A DNA stretch of 64,000 nt, from positions 157,596-221,595 of the forward strand of contig MU619244.1 of assembly GCA_025201805.1 (NCBI GenBank), in the 5' to 3' direction. Shown one piece after another: positions 1-10,535 of the stretch. The position numbers were made by a program, and so were the translations under genes. Each line of letters begins with the position of its first letter. Position 1 is the stretch's first letter. Source of the DNA: Parasitella parasitica (lineage: Eukaryota > Mucoromycota > Mucoromycetes > Mucorales > Mucoraceae). The notes beneath the pieces are model-generated. The model was not told where the DNA came from, did no database searches, and worked only from the letters and a program-made list of their open reading frames with translations.

Positions 1-761
1 ACATGACATGGGCCTCACTAGAGGATTCATTAGGCCCCATTTTTTGTATACTATAAATAACTTACGACATGGACCCAAATACAGAGAAGGCTTGCAAAAG
101 CGCCTCGTCCGTGATTTCCTGTGCAATATCGCCAACAAAGACATGAAAGTGATTCGCCGTGTCTTCCTTTGCAACAGCGTTTGACTGCTGTGCCCAGTTT
201 GCTCTGATTTCCTATGTACAGAATGCGTATTAATTGTATGCTTTTTTTTTTTTTTTTTTTGCATGTAAGGATGCTAGCGTGCTTACATGGTTGAAAATTT
301 TTTTGCCATTCATGTCTTGGATTGCTTGATCGGCAAATCTCTGTTCGACAAATTCTATGAAGGCATAATTCACACCTGCCTACACAATGATATAATTTGT
401 TAGAATCCGATATCCTTTCCCAAATCAGCCATTTCGTACATAAGAAGTGTGTCTTCTAACCTGCAGTTTAAACACCAAAGTATTAGCATCTGTTTACCAC
501 TACTGCCCAGCACAGATAAAACTTACAGATACGACCTTGACGCTCACCACAGGGCCAACTGTCGCAAAGATTTCGTGTAACATGGTATCAGTGACTCTAC
601 ACCCATCAATTGAAGCGTTTAAAATGTGATGCAAACAATACGTCGCTGCAATGCTTCTTTTACCTCTGATCAAGATTACCGACATAAATGGTGTTTGCAG
701 GATTACCGGATAAATCCTCCATAGGTACGACATTACCAGTTTCAGTAGCAGAAGCTGACAT
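1..761 (-). CDS. PUB1/TIA1-like RNA-binding protein, 5' part (3' part beyond the window)
   Basis: Cytoplasmic/nuclear mRNA-binding protein of the TIA-1/Pub1 group, expected to bind U-rich RNA. Visible exons on the minus strand: 761-664 (start MSASATETG, then RNP2 'TIYVGNL'), 596-527 ('VTDTMLHEIFATVGPVVSVK'), 379-287 (RNP1-like 'VNYAFIEF', ending 'NGKKIFNH'), 211-66 ('EIRANWAQQ' linker, then second RRM with RNP2 'HVFVGDI') and 17-1. Phases fit at all joins, except that a short exon seems to be missing between 527 and 379, because the family normally has a few more residues before 'VNYAF'. The rest of RRM2 and any RRM3 lie outside. The start is the first ATG downstream of a long T tract on the coding strand. 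Family call is from recognised RRM spacing; the exact orthologue (Pub1, Csx1 or Nam8) is not settled. Confidence 0.85.
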
Positions 762-806
762 TTTAACGTAGTAAAGATGTAAGAAAAGATGAAAAACAGA
801 TGTCTG

Positions 807-871
<65 letters not shown>
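807..871. repeat. 65-bp A homopolymer upstream of the RRM gene
   Basis: Uninterrupted A run on the plus strand, so a T65 tract in the sense direction, about 45 bp upstream of the PUB1-like start codon. It would lie in the promoter or 5' leader. Length may be unreliable from sequencing. Confidence 0.9.
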
Positions 872-873
<2 letters not shown>

Positions 874-1815
874 AGAAAAATCAAGTACTTTTCTTGGTTC
901 TTGTCAGTTTTGTGTATTGTTTTTCTTCGTTTCTTTCTCTTCTTTGTAGTAAAAAAACGGAAGGTTGAGGAAGAAACAGGAAAGAAGAGAAGAAGCTCCA
1001 CCCGATACCTCCTTCAGGTTATAACCGCATTTACAAGTGACGTGGAGCATCCCCGGAGTTTTTCTACATTGTTCCTAATGTTGATTTATCTGTGAAAGTG
1101 TACATCGATAAGACTTTGAACGCCTCAAAAAAAAAAAAAAGGCTACCCACTTGTTATTTGCATGGATGAAAATTAAACACTGCAATTTGACTCTTCGCCT
1201 AAATTTTCAGGCCTGCCGTAGGCCCCAAAATGTGTACATAATATGCTTAAAAAATGAAGGCATGTGCTTGATGTCTGGCCAAGAGGCTTTTGTTTCTTTA
1301 TGGGATTAGTTGCTGAGTACACATAGCAGGCTCATATGCAGTCAAATTTCATACATCTTTTGAGGATGCCTTGCATCTGGAAGACAGCCTCGCAAGAAAA
1401 GCTTGATCGACATTTGTCATGTAGTAAACTACCGCGTTTGATAGGCTCTAGTCAAATGCATCCCATATGCCCCAATATAGAAATCCCGTATTTGCGGGCA
1501 TACACCACATTATGCAATGTTTAAAGATCAAGTTGAGCCATACACCAAGTGAAATGACCTGGATAGAAAGATCAAACAATATCAATGGTTGTTCTCTTTT
1601 TATTTAGTTATTTATTTATTTTTTCGCCTCCAATTTGTTGGTACACATCAACAAAAGCATGCTGAAAAGGGGGGAGCATGTCATTGGGGTGGGATCAATG
1701 TAGTACTACTGTAAAATCTCAAATCCTATTGTGGTACATACATTTGGATAAAACGGAGATGTCTTGATCGATCCAGGCATACATCTTTTTTCTTCCCTCT
1801 CTACTACATTTCAAC
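872..1815. other. Intergenic spacer between divergent genes
   Basis: No open frame with recognisable protein features. It separates the divergently transcribed PUB1-like gene and RHO3, so it must hold both promoters. A second A run (about 1126-1140) is visible. The 60-codon frames at 901-1095 and 1336-1524 have no family features. Confidence 0.6.
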
Positions 1816-2530
1816 ATGGTTTTTTGTGTCGGATCAAGAAAGCCAATCCAAAGAAAGATAGTCGTTGTAGGCGATGGTGCATGCGGAAAGACATCTCTCT
1901 TAAATGTCTTTACTAGAGGCTATTTTCCTCAAGTATGTTTTGGCAGCTTTCATCTGATGTGTACTAATGCCTCTAGTTTAGGTTTATGAGCCCACCGTGT
2001 TTGAAAATTACTTGCAGGATGTCGAAGTCAATGGAAAAATCGTACAATTATCGATATGGGATACAGCTGGCCAAGAAGAGTTTGACCGTCTGCGATCTCT
2101 GTCATACAATGATACCCATGTTATCATTGTTTGCTACTCTATCGACAATAGAGATTCACTGGAAAACATCCCAAATAGATGGATAGAGGAATTACAAGAA
2201 GGGTGTCCCTATGCGAAAACAATTTTAGTTGCTTTAAAATGCGACCTTAGAGATGATGAGGTTGCTTTAAAAAAGATAAAGCCAGTTATGTTTGAAGAAG
2301 GATTGCAGATAGCTAGAAATATCAAAGCTATAAGATATCTTGAATGCTCTGCGAAGCACAATCGAGGCGTACTAGAATGCTTTGAACAGGCAGCTAAAGT
2401 TGCAACGTCAGGTGAGTAAATATTTACTTTAGGCATGTGGAGTATTGTCATTAACTGCATATTTTCCCTTACAATCGCAGTCAAATTACAAGATCAAGCT
2501 CATCAACAGAAATCGTGTATCATTTTGTAA
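1816..2530 (+). CDS. RHO3: Rho family GTPase, Rho3 type
   Basis: Small GTPase that controls polarised exocytosis and actin in fungi. Three exons (1816-1932, 1982-2411, 2481-2530) give 198 residues with phases that fit. Seen directly: P-loop 'GDGACGKTS' near residues 19-27, switch I 'YEPTVFENY', switch II '[13 protein letters not shown]', the guanine-binding 'LKCDL' (in place of TKxD, as usual in Rho3) and 'CSAKHNRGV'. The last exon adds the CAAX box 'CIIL'; the final Leu predicts geranylgeranylation and membrane anchoring. The N-terminus '[14 protein letters not shown]' has a Cys near the start, which in yeast Rho3 is palmitoylated; whether this one is modified is inference. The sequence around switch II matches Rho3 better than Rho1, Rho4 or Cdc42. 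Confidence 0.93.
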
Positions 2531-3836
2531 GAAAGAAGCCCCATAAAATATCTATACCCGTTCTATACCTAAATACCATTTACCCACCAATAAAGAAAAT
2601 ATACAAAAGCCTTTACGACCATAACGAATACATGCTAATCAAAATTTGTAATTATGTATAATAAGCAATGATGCTTTTATATTTATATGTATGTAATTTC
2701 TTTTGTTTTACATATATTAAAAAAAAAAAAAAATAACCTAGCATCACCATAATTTCTCCTCCTTTAACTGTAATTTAACAACGTGCACGCAGAATCTTCT
2801 TTATTTAAAATTTATTGTTTTTAAACGAGAGACTCTTTGCTCATTTCATTTATGATTTGAAGGCCACATAACGTTATACAGCTTTACAGAAAAGGCCTCA
2901 GAATAAAATATCATACAAGATAGTATTTACAACTAACATTTAGCAACACACTTCTTATTGATTGCATAGACACCAAGCTCTAAATGCAAGATTGGTATGA
3001 CAGCTTTTCAAAAGCGTCTCCTCACTTTGTGTAGAACTACACATTGCATCGCCATGGCATCAATGCATCTATTCTTTTGCCCCTGAATTTTTGACCAATG
3101 TAGATCACTCAGGGCAGTCAAGCTACAAAGTACTTTTCAGCACCAGCCTTTCCATAGTATGATATTTGGTGGGGAGACCATGTCAATAAAGAAAACCACA
3201 TCAATATGTAAGATATTCCTGTCTTTAATTGAGTAAAACCTCTGATTTGACGGTAAAGACCTATTAAAGGCAATTTATTACTACCGTACCTTGAGACACC
3301 AAAGCTAGCCCTCGAAGCCTTGGGAATCAAAGAGTGCCTAGACCATTTCACTAACTGTGTAATTAAATCAATGTGAACACAAAAGAGCTTTTTACTATAG
3401 GGTTTTACTTTAAAATTAAACGATTGTACACTTTTAGAAAGAGCATATTAATTTTGTGGCAAGTAAAAATCAAAATTTAGAGAGAGGATTAAACATAGAA
3501 GGCATTAAGAAAAGATAAGTAAAGAAAGAGCCATTGATTTATAAATCCTCTCATAGTTTGGAATATAAAGTTATGTTAACTAGTCAGTTTTGCTTTCTAA
3601 CCGCGTGAAGCTTTAAAAGCAGTTGGTATCTTAAGCTTCCGTTCAAATGACATGCACGGTGTAGTCGCAGTTTGACGTTAATATTCGTTTTAGTATTTAC
3701 GATTTCATAACCCTATTTCCTGGGTGTGAGTGGGAAAAATCATTGTTCTACGGTACAACGCAATACTATAAAAATCTCAGTACTTGATTACATTTTTTTT
3801 CTTTCATCTAAATCTCTACTATTAAATAATCGAGAA
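2531..3836. other. Intergenic region, no gene recognised
   Basis: Contains an A run at about 2720 and AT-rich sequence. One minus-strand frame (3351-3118, 77 codons) ends with a hydrophobic stretch followed by 'YYGKAGAEKYFVA' and could be an exon of a small membrane protein, but I could not build a gene around it. Confidence 0.4.
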
Positions 3837-4403
3837 ATGTCAACCAATACAGAGAACAAAAATGGTATTGTCAATCACAACTATTCCAAAAGATCTGAAC
3901 CGCTAGGTGGCTTCAAATCAATGGAGGCATTTTATCCATTTTATCTGGGTGAACATTGTAATAAAGCAAACAGAAGATTACACATCATCGGTAAACAGTG
4001 ATACATTTTTGATTCATTACTCTTTGCTCCTGGATCGTTGTCATGGTAATTAACTGTTTATTTCAGGTACAACTATTACATTTATCCTCACTCTTTTCGC
4101 CATTAAACGTCGTGAGCCCAAGTTACTTTTGATTGGCATTATCCAAGGTAAGGCTATCATATAATAGAATTACGAGTATATGATGAACTTTCTAAATTTT
4201 ACAAAAAGGTTATGCCTGGGCTTGGGTTGGTCATTTCTTGTTCGAGAAAAAGTAAAGTTTGTTTTTAGGAAAAAAGTAAAATTCCTGCAATTAACAAGTA
4301 TGATACGCGTAGTAAGCCTGCAACTTTCAGATACCCAGTTTGGTCTTTTCGAGGTGATATGAGAATGTGGCGTGAAATTATGACAGGCAAACGCGCTTTT
4401 TAA
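3837..4403 (+). CDS. DUF962 / Mpo1-like membrane protein
   Basis: Small ER membrane protein of the DUF962 family; the yeast member Mpo1 is an Fe(II)-dependent dioxygenase in alpha-oxidation of 2-hydroxy fatty acids from phytosphingosine breakdown. Four exons (3837-3990, 4067-4147, 4209-4251, 4313-4403) give 122 residues with matching phases. Seen: 'FYPFYLGEHCNKANRRLHI' with the family histidines, a hydrophobic hairpin ('TITFILTLFAI' and 'LLLIGIIQGYAWAWVG'), the second His motif 'GHFLFEKNKPATFRYP', and the C-terminal 'WSFRGDMRMWREIMTGK' typical of the family. ATG 3837 was chosen over an upstream in-frame ATG at 3726, because the family starts a short distance before 'FYPFYL'. Ends 37 bp from the stop codon of the convergent kinase gene. 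Confidence 0.88.
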
Positions 4404-4440
4404 TATGTGAATACGATGGATCATGATGCTAATAAAGTAA

Positions 4441-6085
4441 TTATTGTTTCATTGCAAGTAAATAATCAAGGATTGCTCCAGCAGTTGGCCGTGAGTAAGG
4501 ATTATTGGACAATCCTAATTTTAAAAGCGTAAAAAAGACCTCAAAGGTGGGATCGATTAAATTGGTAGAAATTGAAACCTCTCCTGTGGAACTGTCTCTT
4601 TGAAGGATGCGAGTTTGAAAATCGGCATCGCTTATGTCTGCTGTCATGAGCTCTGCTATAATCAAAGTAGCCATAAAGACGTCGGATGCTTTTGAAAATG
4701 TATGTTTTTTAAACATTTCAGGTGGTGCAACATGGTCTGTCCAGGCTACGTCTTCTTCATCAAGATTTACCGTCTCTACACCTTGAGTAAACTCAATACA
4801 TGACCCAAAGTCAGTCAACCATCCTGCTCCTGATGAATCTATCTACAAGAGTACGGTTCGGTGTGTTTGTGTTAGACACTATGTGGTAGCAATAAGCAAG
4901 TTGTTTTACCAAGAAATTCTCCAATTTTAAATCCACGATACCAATGTTCAACGCATGTGCATCTGTTAAAGCAGCAAACAAGCAAATTGATGCTTGTAGC
5001 ACTTCCAGTGGTTTGAATGAACTCGCTAAAAGAAAATAGCGTTGAATATACAAATAGTCGTCTATTTTATCATTCAAAAAGTACCTCGTTTTTCCAAGTA
5101 TCCCCTAGCATCCCCATTTGGCACATAGCGTTGCACGATATACAGGAATTGTTTGTCTTTTCCATAGTCATAGGGCTTTTTTCCCTCTACGTGGTGGCGA
5201 TGACAAGAGACCCATCCAATGTATCGATTAATATAACGGCATGCCGAGAGTTTGGCTGCAAACATCATTTCTCGCTTGGCTTGATTAGAAAAAAGATAAC
5301 TACGGGTATACTGTCGCTTGGATTTACAGGCAACAGGAAGCCCTTTATAACAGCCTAATCTTACAACGCCTAATTGGCCTTCACCCAGCACCGTTTCTGA
5401 TATATGTAGATCATTCGGATCGATTTCCCCACGTTGAATATTTCTTTTCTCGGTTGGTTGGCTGGACGGGTCGAGAAACGATGCAAGACATACCATAGGC
5501 GGGTCGTTGGCGTCGATGGTACGTATTCTGGATGCAGTGCTTGATGCAGATCGTCTATGCTTTATACGTTCACTGATTGTTAATGAGTCCACGTCTGTTG
5601 TGGCGCTATTCAGTGGATCTAAGTTATCTGATAAAATTTTGGCAGCTGGGTTAGCGAAATCTTGAGATTAATAAAAGAGATCACTAGCTACCTGCGTCTC
5701 TAGGAGTTGAGGGGCTCGAAGTAGGTGGTATATTTTTTGGGCTTCGTGATCGAAAATTGTAGGGTATACTGCTGTTTATAGGTTCTTTGAGCTCTTGTGA
5801 TCGCTCTGACATTTCGACATCGTCTGTCTCTTGAAAAGCTGGATCAAATTGAGCTACTAGAGTGTGTCCCTTTTCTAACTCTGTCCTTTTTTTTTTGCTC
5901 CATTCACCGAATCTCTCATCGCGTTCACGTTTCGATTTCGAGTTTGGTTTCTTGGGAGCAGCTGATGTCAAGTTCTTTACTGAAGGTACAACCTCAATTG
6001 GTGGTAGTGTATGTGTTGTAAGCTGGTGCTTTTGGGAAGAATTTTTACCCTTCTTTCGTGTAGATATGTTACTTGAAGAAGTCAT
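4441..6085 (-). CDS. Divergent protein kinase with a non-HRD catalytic loop
   Basis: Four exons on the minus strand (6085-5692, 5660-5085, 5025-4910, 4842-4441) join in phase to 495 residues. The N-terminal 150 residues are basic, Ser/Pro-rich and probably disordered. The kinase domain starts near residue 210: glycine loop 'LGEGQLGVV', 'VACKSK' for the ATP lysine, catalytic loop 'IVDLKLENFL', 'LTDFG' metal site, and 'APPE' in place of APE. The HRD motif reads IVD, so His and Arg are lost while the catalytic Asp, Lys and Asn are kept. It may therefore be active but not regulated like an RD kinase. Start 6085 (MTSSSNIS) lies just inside a 39-bp T tract on the coding strand. I do not recognise the subfamily. 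Confidence 0.82.
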
Positions 6086-6101
6086 TGATTGTTCAAATTT
6101 G

Positions 6102-6141
<40 letters not shown>

Positions 6142-6532
6142 CCGGGCAAGAGCAATTAAAAACGAATTCCACCTTTTAAGCGGACACCTAAAGTGCTTTG
6201 ACGATGGTGCAACATATGGGTGTAGCTGTCATCATGGCAAATCAATCGTGCAAGACTTGAGACCTCAAGGTAGAGGATGTAACAGCCTTAAGAAAACTGC
6301 TTTGAAAAGCTAGTAAAATCGGCTTATATCATAGGCGTACAAGTTCGCTATATACAATGCTTCCTTATTTTGAGTCTCATATGAAATGAAATGCAGTTAG
6401 ATCCCTTGGGCGACTTCAGATTTAGAAGATACCAATTCACAAGCAATTAATTTATCAAGAAAAATCATCTCTATACTTTTATCAATAGTTGCTTTGAAGA
6501 AAGAAAGAAAAAGTAAGGGCTGTATACGTTAT
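6086..6532. other. Spacer with 39-bp A homopolymer (6102-6140)
   Basis: Lies between the start of the kinase gene and the stop of HOM6. The A run at 6102-6140 is a T tract in the 5' leader of the kinase. No other feature is visible. Confidence 0.7.
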
Positions 6533-7809
6533 CTAAAACCCTTCAACGCGTTCTTGGACCTTGATCAAGTCAGAAAAGATACCGTAGGCGGTAGGAGGTC
6601 CACCAGCACCAGCACCCTTACGAATGTGTTAGCCTCGATCACTTTATTTTTGAAATTTAAAACAAAACTTACTTGAACGATAACACCATTAGGAAAGTAT
6701 TTGGTGGTAAACTTGATGATATTGTCACTACCTTGAAGGCCAGCAAAAGGATGGCTGGCAGGATATCTGAGCAAGATAATTTTAGTGAACACCAGAAAAC
6801 ATCAATGTTGCATGCCCTCTATCAAAACTTACTTCATCAGCTTGACACCACTATTGCCTTTTGGATCAACAACACCAACGTAACGGAGAACTTTTCCTTC
6901 AGCCTTGGCTTCGTCGTTTAGTTTGGCGAAATGGCCGTCGAAATCGGGTAACTTGGACATGAATTCATCAGCAGTAGCAACGTTTCTAAGAGTCTCTGGG
7001 ACAATGTTCTCGACATTCAACGTGCTCAAGTCAAGATTCAAACCAGCTAAACGGCCGCAAATAGTAACCTACGCAATTCCAAACCCAACATAAGCAAAAC
7101 TCTCCAAGTAAACTCAACCCGCACTTACCTTACGAGCAACATCCATGCCATTCAAATCATCTCTTGGGTCTGGTTCAGTGTAACCTAGGTCTTTGGCTAC
7201 CTTGACAATTTCAGAGAATGAGCCTTTGGAAAGGCCACTGGCAGCAGTAGAGTAGTTGTTGAAGAGATAAGAAAGAGTACCAGAAAAGATACCTTCGATA
7301 GTTATAATCTCATCGCCAGTCTTGACGAAATCAAGCAGAGTGGACAAGACAGGAAGGCCAGCACCGACAGTGGACTCATGATAGGTTAACGGTGTGCGAC
7401 CATTACCGCTATAATTAGCAGACAATAAATGAATTTCCTTGAACAGAGAAAGGGGGCCGGAGAATGCTTTCTTATTGGGAGTGACAACAGAGAGATTCCT
7501 TTTGAGCCACGAAGGGTACATGTTGGCAACAGCCTCAGAAGCAGTACAGTCAACGATGACAGCATGTTCGGGAGAAGCAGCCATGTACTCGATAAATTGG
7601 TTTAAGTTTGGCTCGACGCCCGATTCTGTAAGATCGGTTTTCCAGTTGGTCAAGTGAAGAGGTGTGTATTCCTTGTCTGAAAGATTCATGGCGCCGATGC
7701 TGGCAATGGCAACAACTTTCAAGCGTTTAGCACTTGAACGAGTAGCATGAAGCTGAGCGATCAATTCAGATCCAACAAATCCGCAACCAATAATACCAAT
7801 GTTGACCAT
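6533..7809 (-). CDS. HOM6: Homoserine dehydrogenase
   Basis: Catalyses NAD(P)H-dependent reduction of aspartate semialdehyde to homoserine, the branch step to threonine and methionine. Four exons (7809-7129, 7068-6833, 6766-6673, 6616-6533) give 364 residues, close to the usual fungal 359. Seen: N-terminal Rossmann loop 'IGIIGCGFVGSEL', 'VDCTAS', 'VVTPNKKAFSGP', the family signature region 'TVGAGLPVLSTL', 'EGIFSGTLSYLFNN' and 'GYTEPDPRDDLNGMDVARK' with the catalytic acidic residues. The C-terminus 'PNGVIVQGAGAGGPPTAYG' is the normal nucleotide-binding end. No separate ACT domain, as in fungi. All splice sites are GT-AG and phases fit. Confidence 0.96.
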
Positions 7810-7969
7810 TTTAGGATTGATGATTTAGACTCTTTTGTATCGAGAAAAAAAGCAGAGGAGAGCCATCAAACACGTTGGTTCTCTTTGGCATTTTTATCAT
7901 ATGGAGAAATAAATAAATCGTCACTTGGTCTTTTTGTTTCACATTCTTCCATGATTCATTTTCATCATA

Positions 7970-7994
7970 CAGTGCGGCTGGTAAATATTGGCCG
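7970..7994 (+). mobile_element. Terminal inverted repeat of a Tc1/mariner element (left end)
   Basis: Begins CAGTGCGGCTGGTAAATATT and is preceded by TA, the mariner target dinucleotide. The first 21 bases are identical, in reverse orientation, to 22861-22881, and the next four differ by one base. A TTAA lies three bases further in, next to the piggyBac relic. Confidence 0.6.
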
Positions 7995-7997
7995 CCT

Positions 7998-9065
7998 TAA
8001 TAAGACCGTGCAGAGGGGGGCAATGGTGCTGCAAGAAGACACCAAGGCTTTCGCCTTTTTATCTCTATACACGAAGACAAAAATGGTACGACCAAACTCA
8101 TCTATCTTCGACACAGAAACAGAGCTTCCACGCTCAGGCTGGAGACATTGAATTATGTCAGTGGTTGCCTGGACAATATAATACAATCTTTGATCTAGCA
8201 ATCTACTTGTCATCATAGGGGAACCAAACCAAGAAACAGCGATAGCTATTCTTCCACCAAAGAACCAAGGTTTGCATAAACGCTTGACAGCTGCAATAAG
8301 ATTTCTGTCTACATCATCAAACTCTTTCTGTACCTTATCACTGACGGTGCCAAGTTGCAAAATACAGTAAGTATGCTTATCGGCAAGAGTTTTGAACTCC
8401 TGACCGATGGGATGAAGCTTTCTAGGTACCTTCTTAATATTAGGCATACCACTGCCGAGACACTGGTTCATACTGTCATTTACACAGAGGTATTTTCCGG
8501 GCTGAAGAGCCTTTGATAAGGTTTCATTGAATGCAGCAAAGAAATCACGAAACTGGTACTAGGGATCAGCGTTTTTTCTATCAACAGTAAACAATTAGAA
8601 CACATGGTATTGAAGAATCGAAAGGAATTTTTTATATTCCAAATAATCTGAAAAGTCGATATTGGGAAAGAAGACGCTTGATCCGGTATGCCAGTAGACC
8701 TTCTTATCAGCATAAACTATTACGGTCATAATCATAAGAAGAGCCATCCATGTCATGTACTCTAAAAGCGTCAATGGTGACAGTTCCAATTTCTAATCAT
8801 TGCTGACGGCAGAGGTTGCAGTATCAACAACCTCTTCTTTTTCGCTGCTGCTGTCACTGCTGCTGTCGGATTCTTCGTGCACTAGCTGCTGTAACAGGTG
8901 TCTGTCTTGTGGGATTTTTTGGGCCTCCATACCTAATCGTAGTTCCTGAAAAAGTAAAACTAAGATCAGGAAGGTCGTCAAATCTAATCTGCCACATAGA
9001 GATGCGTGCATCAATGGGGAGCTTAGAATTAGTTTATAGCATTTTAATTTTAATGATGTCTTCAA
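7998..9065 (-). pseudogene. piggyBac-like transposase relic
   Basis: Minus-strand frames that together read like the transposase_IS4/piggyBac (DDE_Tnp_1_7) proteins common in Mucoromycota. The upstream part includes an acidic Ser stretch ('ESDSSSDSSSEKEEV', about 8870-8830); further down come 'FFAAFNETLSKALQPGKY', 'NQCLGSGMPNIKKVPRK' (the conserved DEA-type block has drifted), 'PIGQEFKTLADKHTYCIL', and 'WFGSPMMTSRLLDQRLY', which corresponds to the 'DSWFGSPK' region, with the catalytic Asp apparently replaced by Val ('AVSWFG'). Frame shifts near 8480 and 8790 break it. A TTAA at 7997-8000 beside a mariner TIR suggests it had inserted into a mariner element. Family call is from motif memory. 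Confidence 0.65.
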
Positions 9066-9662
9066 ATGAAATATGATTGATCAGATTAGCGAAATTAGAT
9101 TCTGTTGTTAAACGAATTTGAAAGCTTCTATTTTATTATTTACATTTATTTCATTGTTTAAAGTCCAATAACTGTACGCTGCGCAAAGTGAGAGATCAGA
9201 CAGTCTAAGGTACGGGTACGATGAGGGACTCGAAGTCTTGGTATTCCATAAAGGAGGTTCACGCTGACAGTGTGGCACCCTCCACACCTGAGGTATATCA
9301 CAAAGGCCTATGGATTGACAAGGCCAATTTACACCGCGGCACCAAAAACAGAGATGCTATAAGATCCATACCAGATACGCACACAACAAAATCAAACTAT
9401 AGATTTCAGATGAGAAGGAACAAGGTTGGTTGGAATGCGTCTTTTATAAGAACTGATTTAGGAGAGTCTGGGACCATCTCTACGAGTGACGAAGTCGGCT
9501 TGAAAAAATCAAATCACCATCATACCAACACAAGTGAGGAGAAATGGGAGCAGAGGTGTACTCCTTTAATATAGAAAGAAAGTTTTTGTATATAGAGCAT
9601 CTTAACTATTAGGGTTTAATGTAATAGATTAAAATGCATTACACTAGGGTTATGTCTCACTT
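9066..9662. other. Unassigned sequence beside transposon relics
   Basis: Holds a 117-codon plus-strand frame (9221-9574) with charged, His-rich composition and no recognisable domain. It is probably flanking or internal transposon DNA; no function is claimed. Confidence 0.35.
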
Positions 9663-9779
9663 CTAATGATATAATCGATTGTTCGAAAAAAACTGTTTGG
9701 TATCATTCATTATGGTTTGCTGAATCCACACGACATATTTTTGCCATAAGACAGATGACAGTTCTTGATTTACCGAGTG

Positions 9780-10187
9780 TAAAAAACCGCGACCACCAGG
9801 AGCAACACCACTATGACCTTGTTGACCAGTACCCTTACCGACTATACGAGGAAAATAAATATTAATTTCAACGTACACATTTCTATCTGCAGAAATCAAA
9901 TATAGTTTCACCTTTGCCAACAACCTTGGACTTGAATAAGAAACGTTCAGTGGGTAAGAGTTTATCTGTGCCAATGTACACCTTATCAACGGCCACGGAA
10001 GACTTTGCACTCATTCCTTCTTGCATCTTGACTGTGAAATAGACTTTCAATGAGGCTAGGATGTGCTCGAATCGGCCCATTGGGCTGGTTCGAAAAGTAC
10101 ATGTTAATAAAAGCGTTAAGAATAACAAAAAAAAAGATACTTATCTTTAGCCAGTGCCCAGTTCTCAATCTTAGAGTTCAAGAGAAG
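9780..10187 (-). pseudogene. Decayed GAR1 (H/ACA snoRNP protein) copy
   Basis: The middle of GAR1 is clearly readable on the minus strand at about 10050-9905: 'VYFTVKMQEGMSAKS', 'DKVYIGTDKLLPTERFL', 'KVVGKG'. An intron-like segment (GTGAAACT to CTCGTATAG, about 9910-9840) is followed by 'GKGTGQQGHSGVAPGGRGF', a remnant of the Gly/Arg-rich tail. Upstream, the 'GPI' motif and the region before it are frame-shifted and hold stops. The copy stops abruptly where a 163-bp tandem repeat unit begins at 10189. Retained intron traces mean it is not a processed copy but a truncated duplicate. Intact GAR1 would bind H/ACA snoRNAs and guide pseudouridylation. Confidence 0.7.
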
Positions 10188-10188
10188 A

Positions 10189-10535
10189 CACTCCACAGTT
10201 ATACGGCGAAGGTTTATGTACACAAAGGAACATAGCTCCCCGTAAGGAGTATTCGTCACTCGGTGGCAAAAATATGCATGGCGTGTGATTTAGTAGAGCT
10301 TTAGGTACACCTTTTAACCATCTGTGTTGAAAGATGATGAAGTATGAGGCCGTTGTCTTCTCAACTTTAAAGCACTCCACAGTTATACGGCGAAGGTTTA
10401 TGTACACAAAGGAACATAGCTCCCCGTAAGGAGTATTCGTCACTCGGTGGCAAAAATATGCATGGCGTGTGATTTAGTAGAGCTTTAGGTACACCTTTTA
10501 ACCATCTGTGTTGAAAGACGATGAAGTATGAGGCC
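10189..10535. repeat. 184-bp-period tandem duplication (two copies)
   Basis: Unit of about 163 bp at 10189-10351 and again at 10373-10535, separated by 21 bp and differing by about one base. It contains the short hairpin CTCCCCGTAAGGAG. No coding sense is evident. It abuts the broken 5' side of the GAR1 relic. Confidence 0.92.

Noticed and set aside
3118-3351. Minus-strand frame with one hydrophobic span
   Set aside because: Looks protein-like at its end but no in-phase upstream exon or known family could be found.
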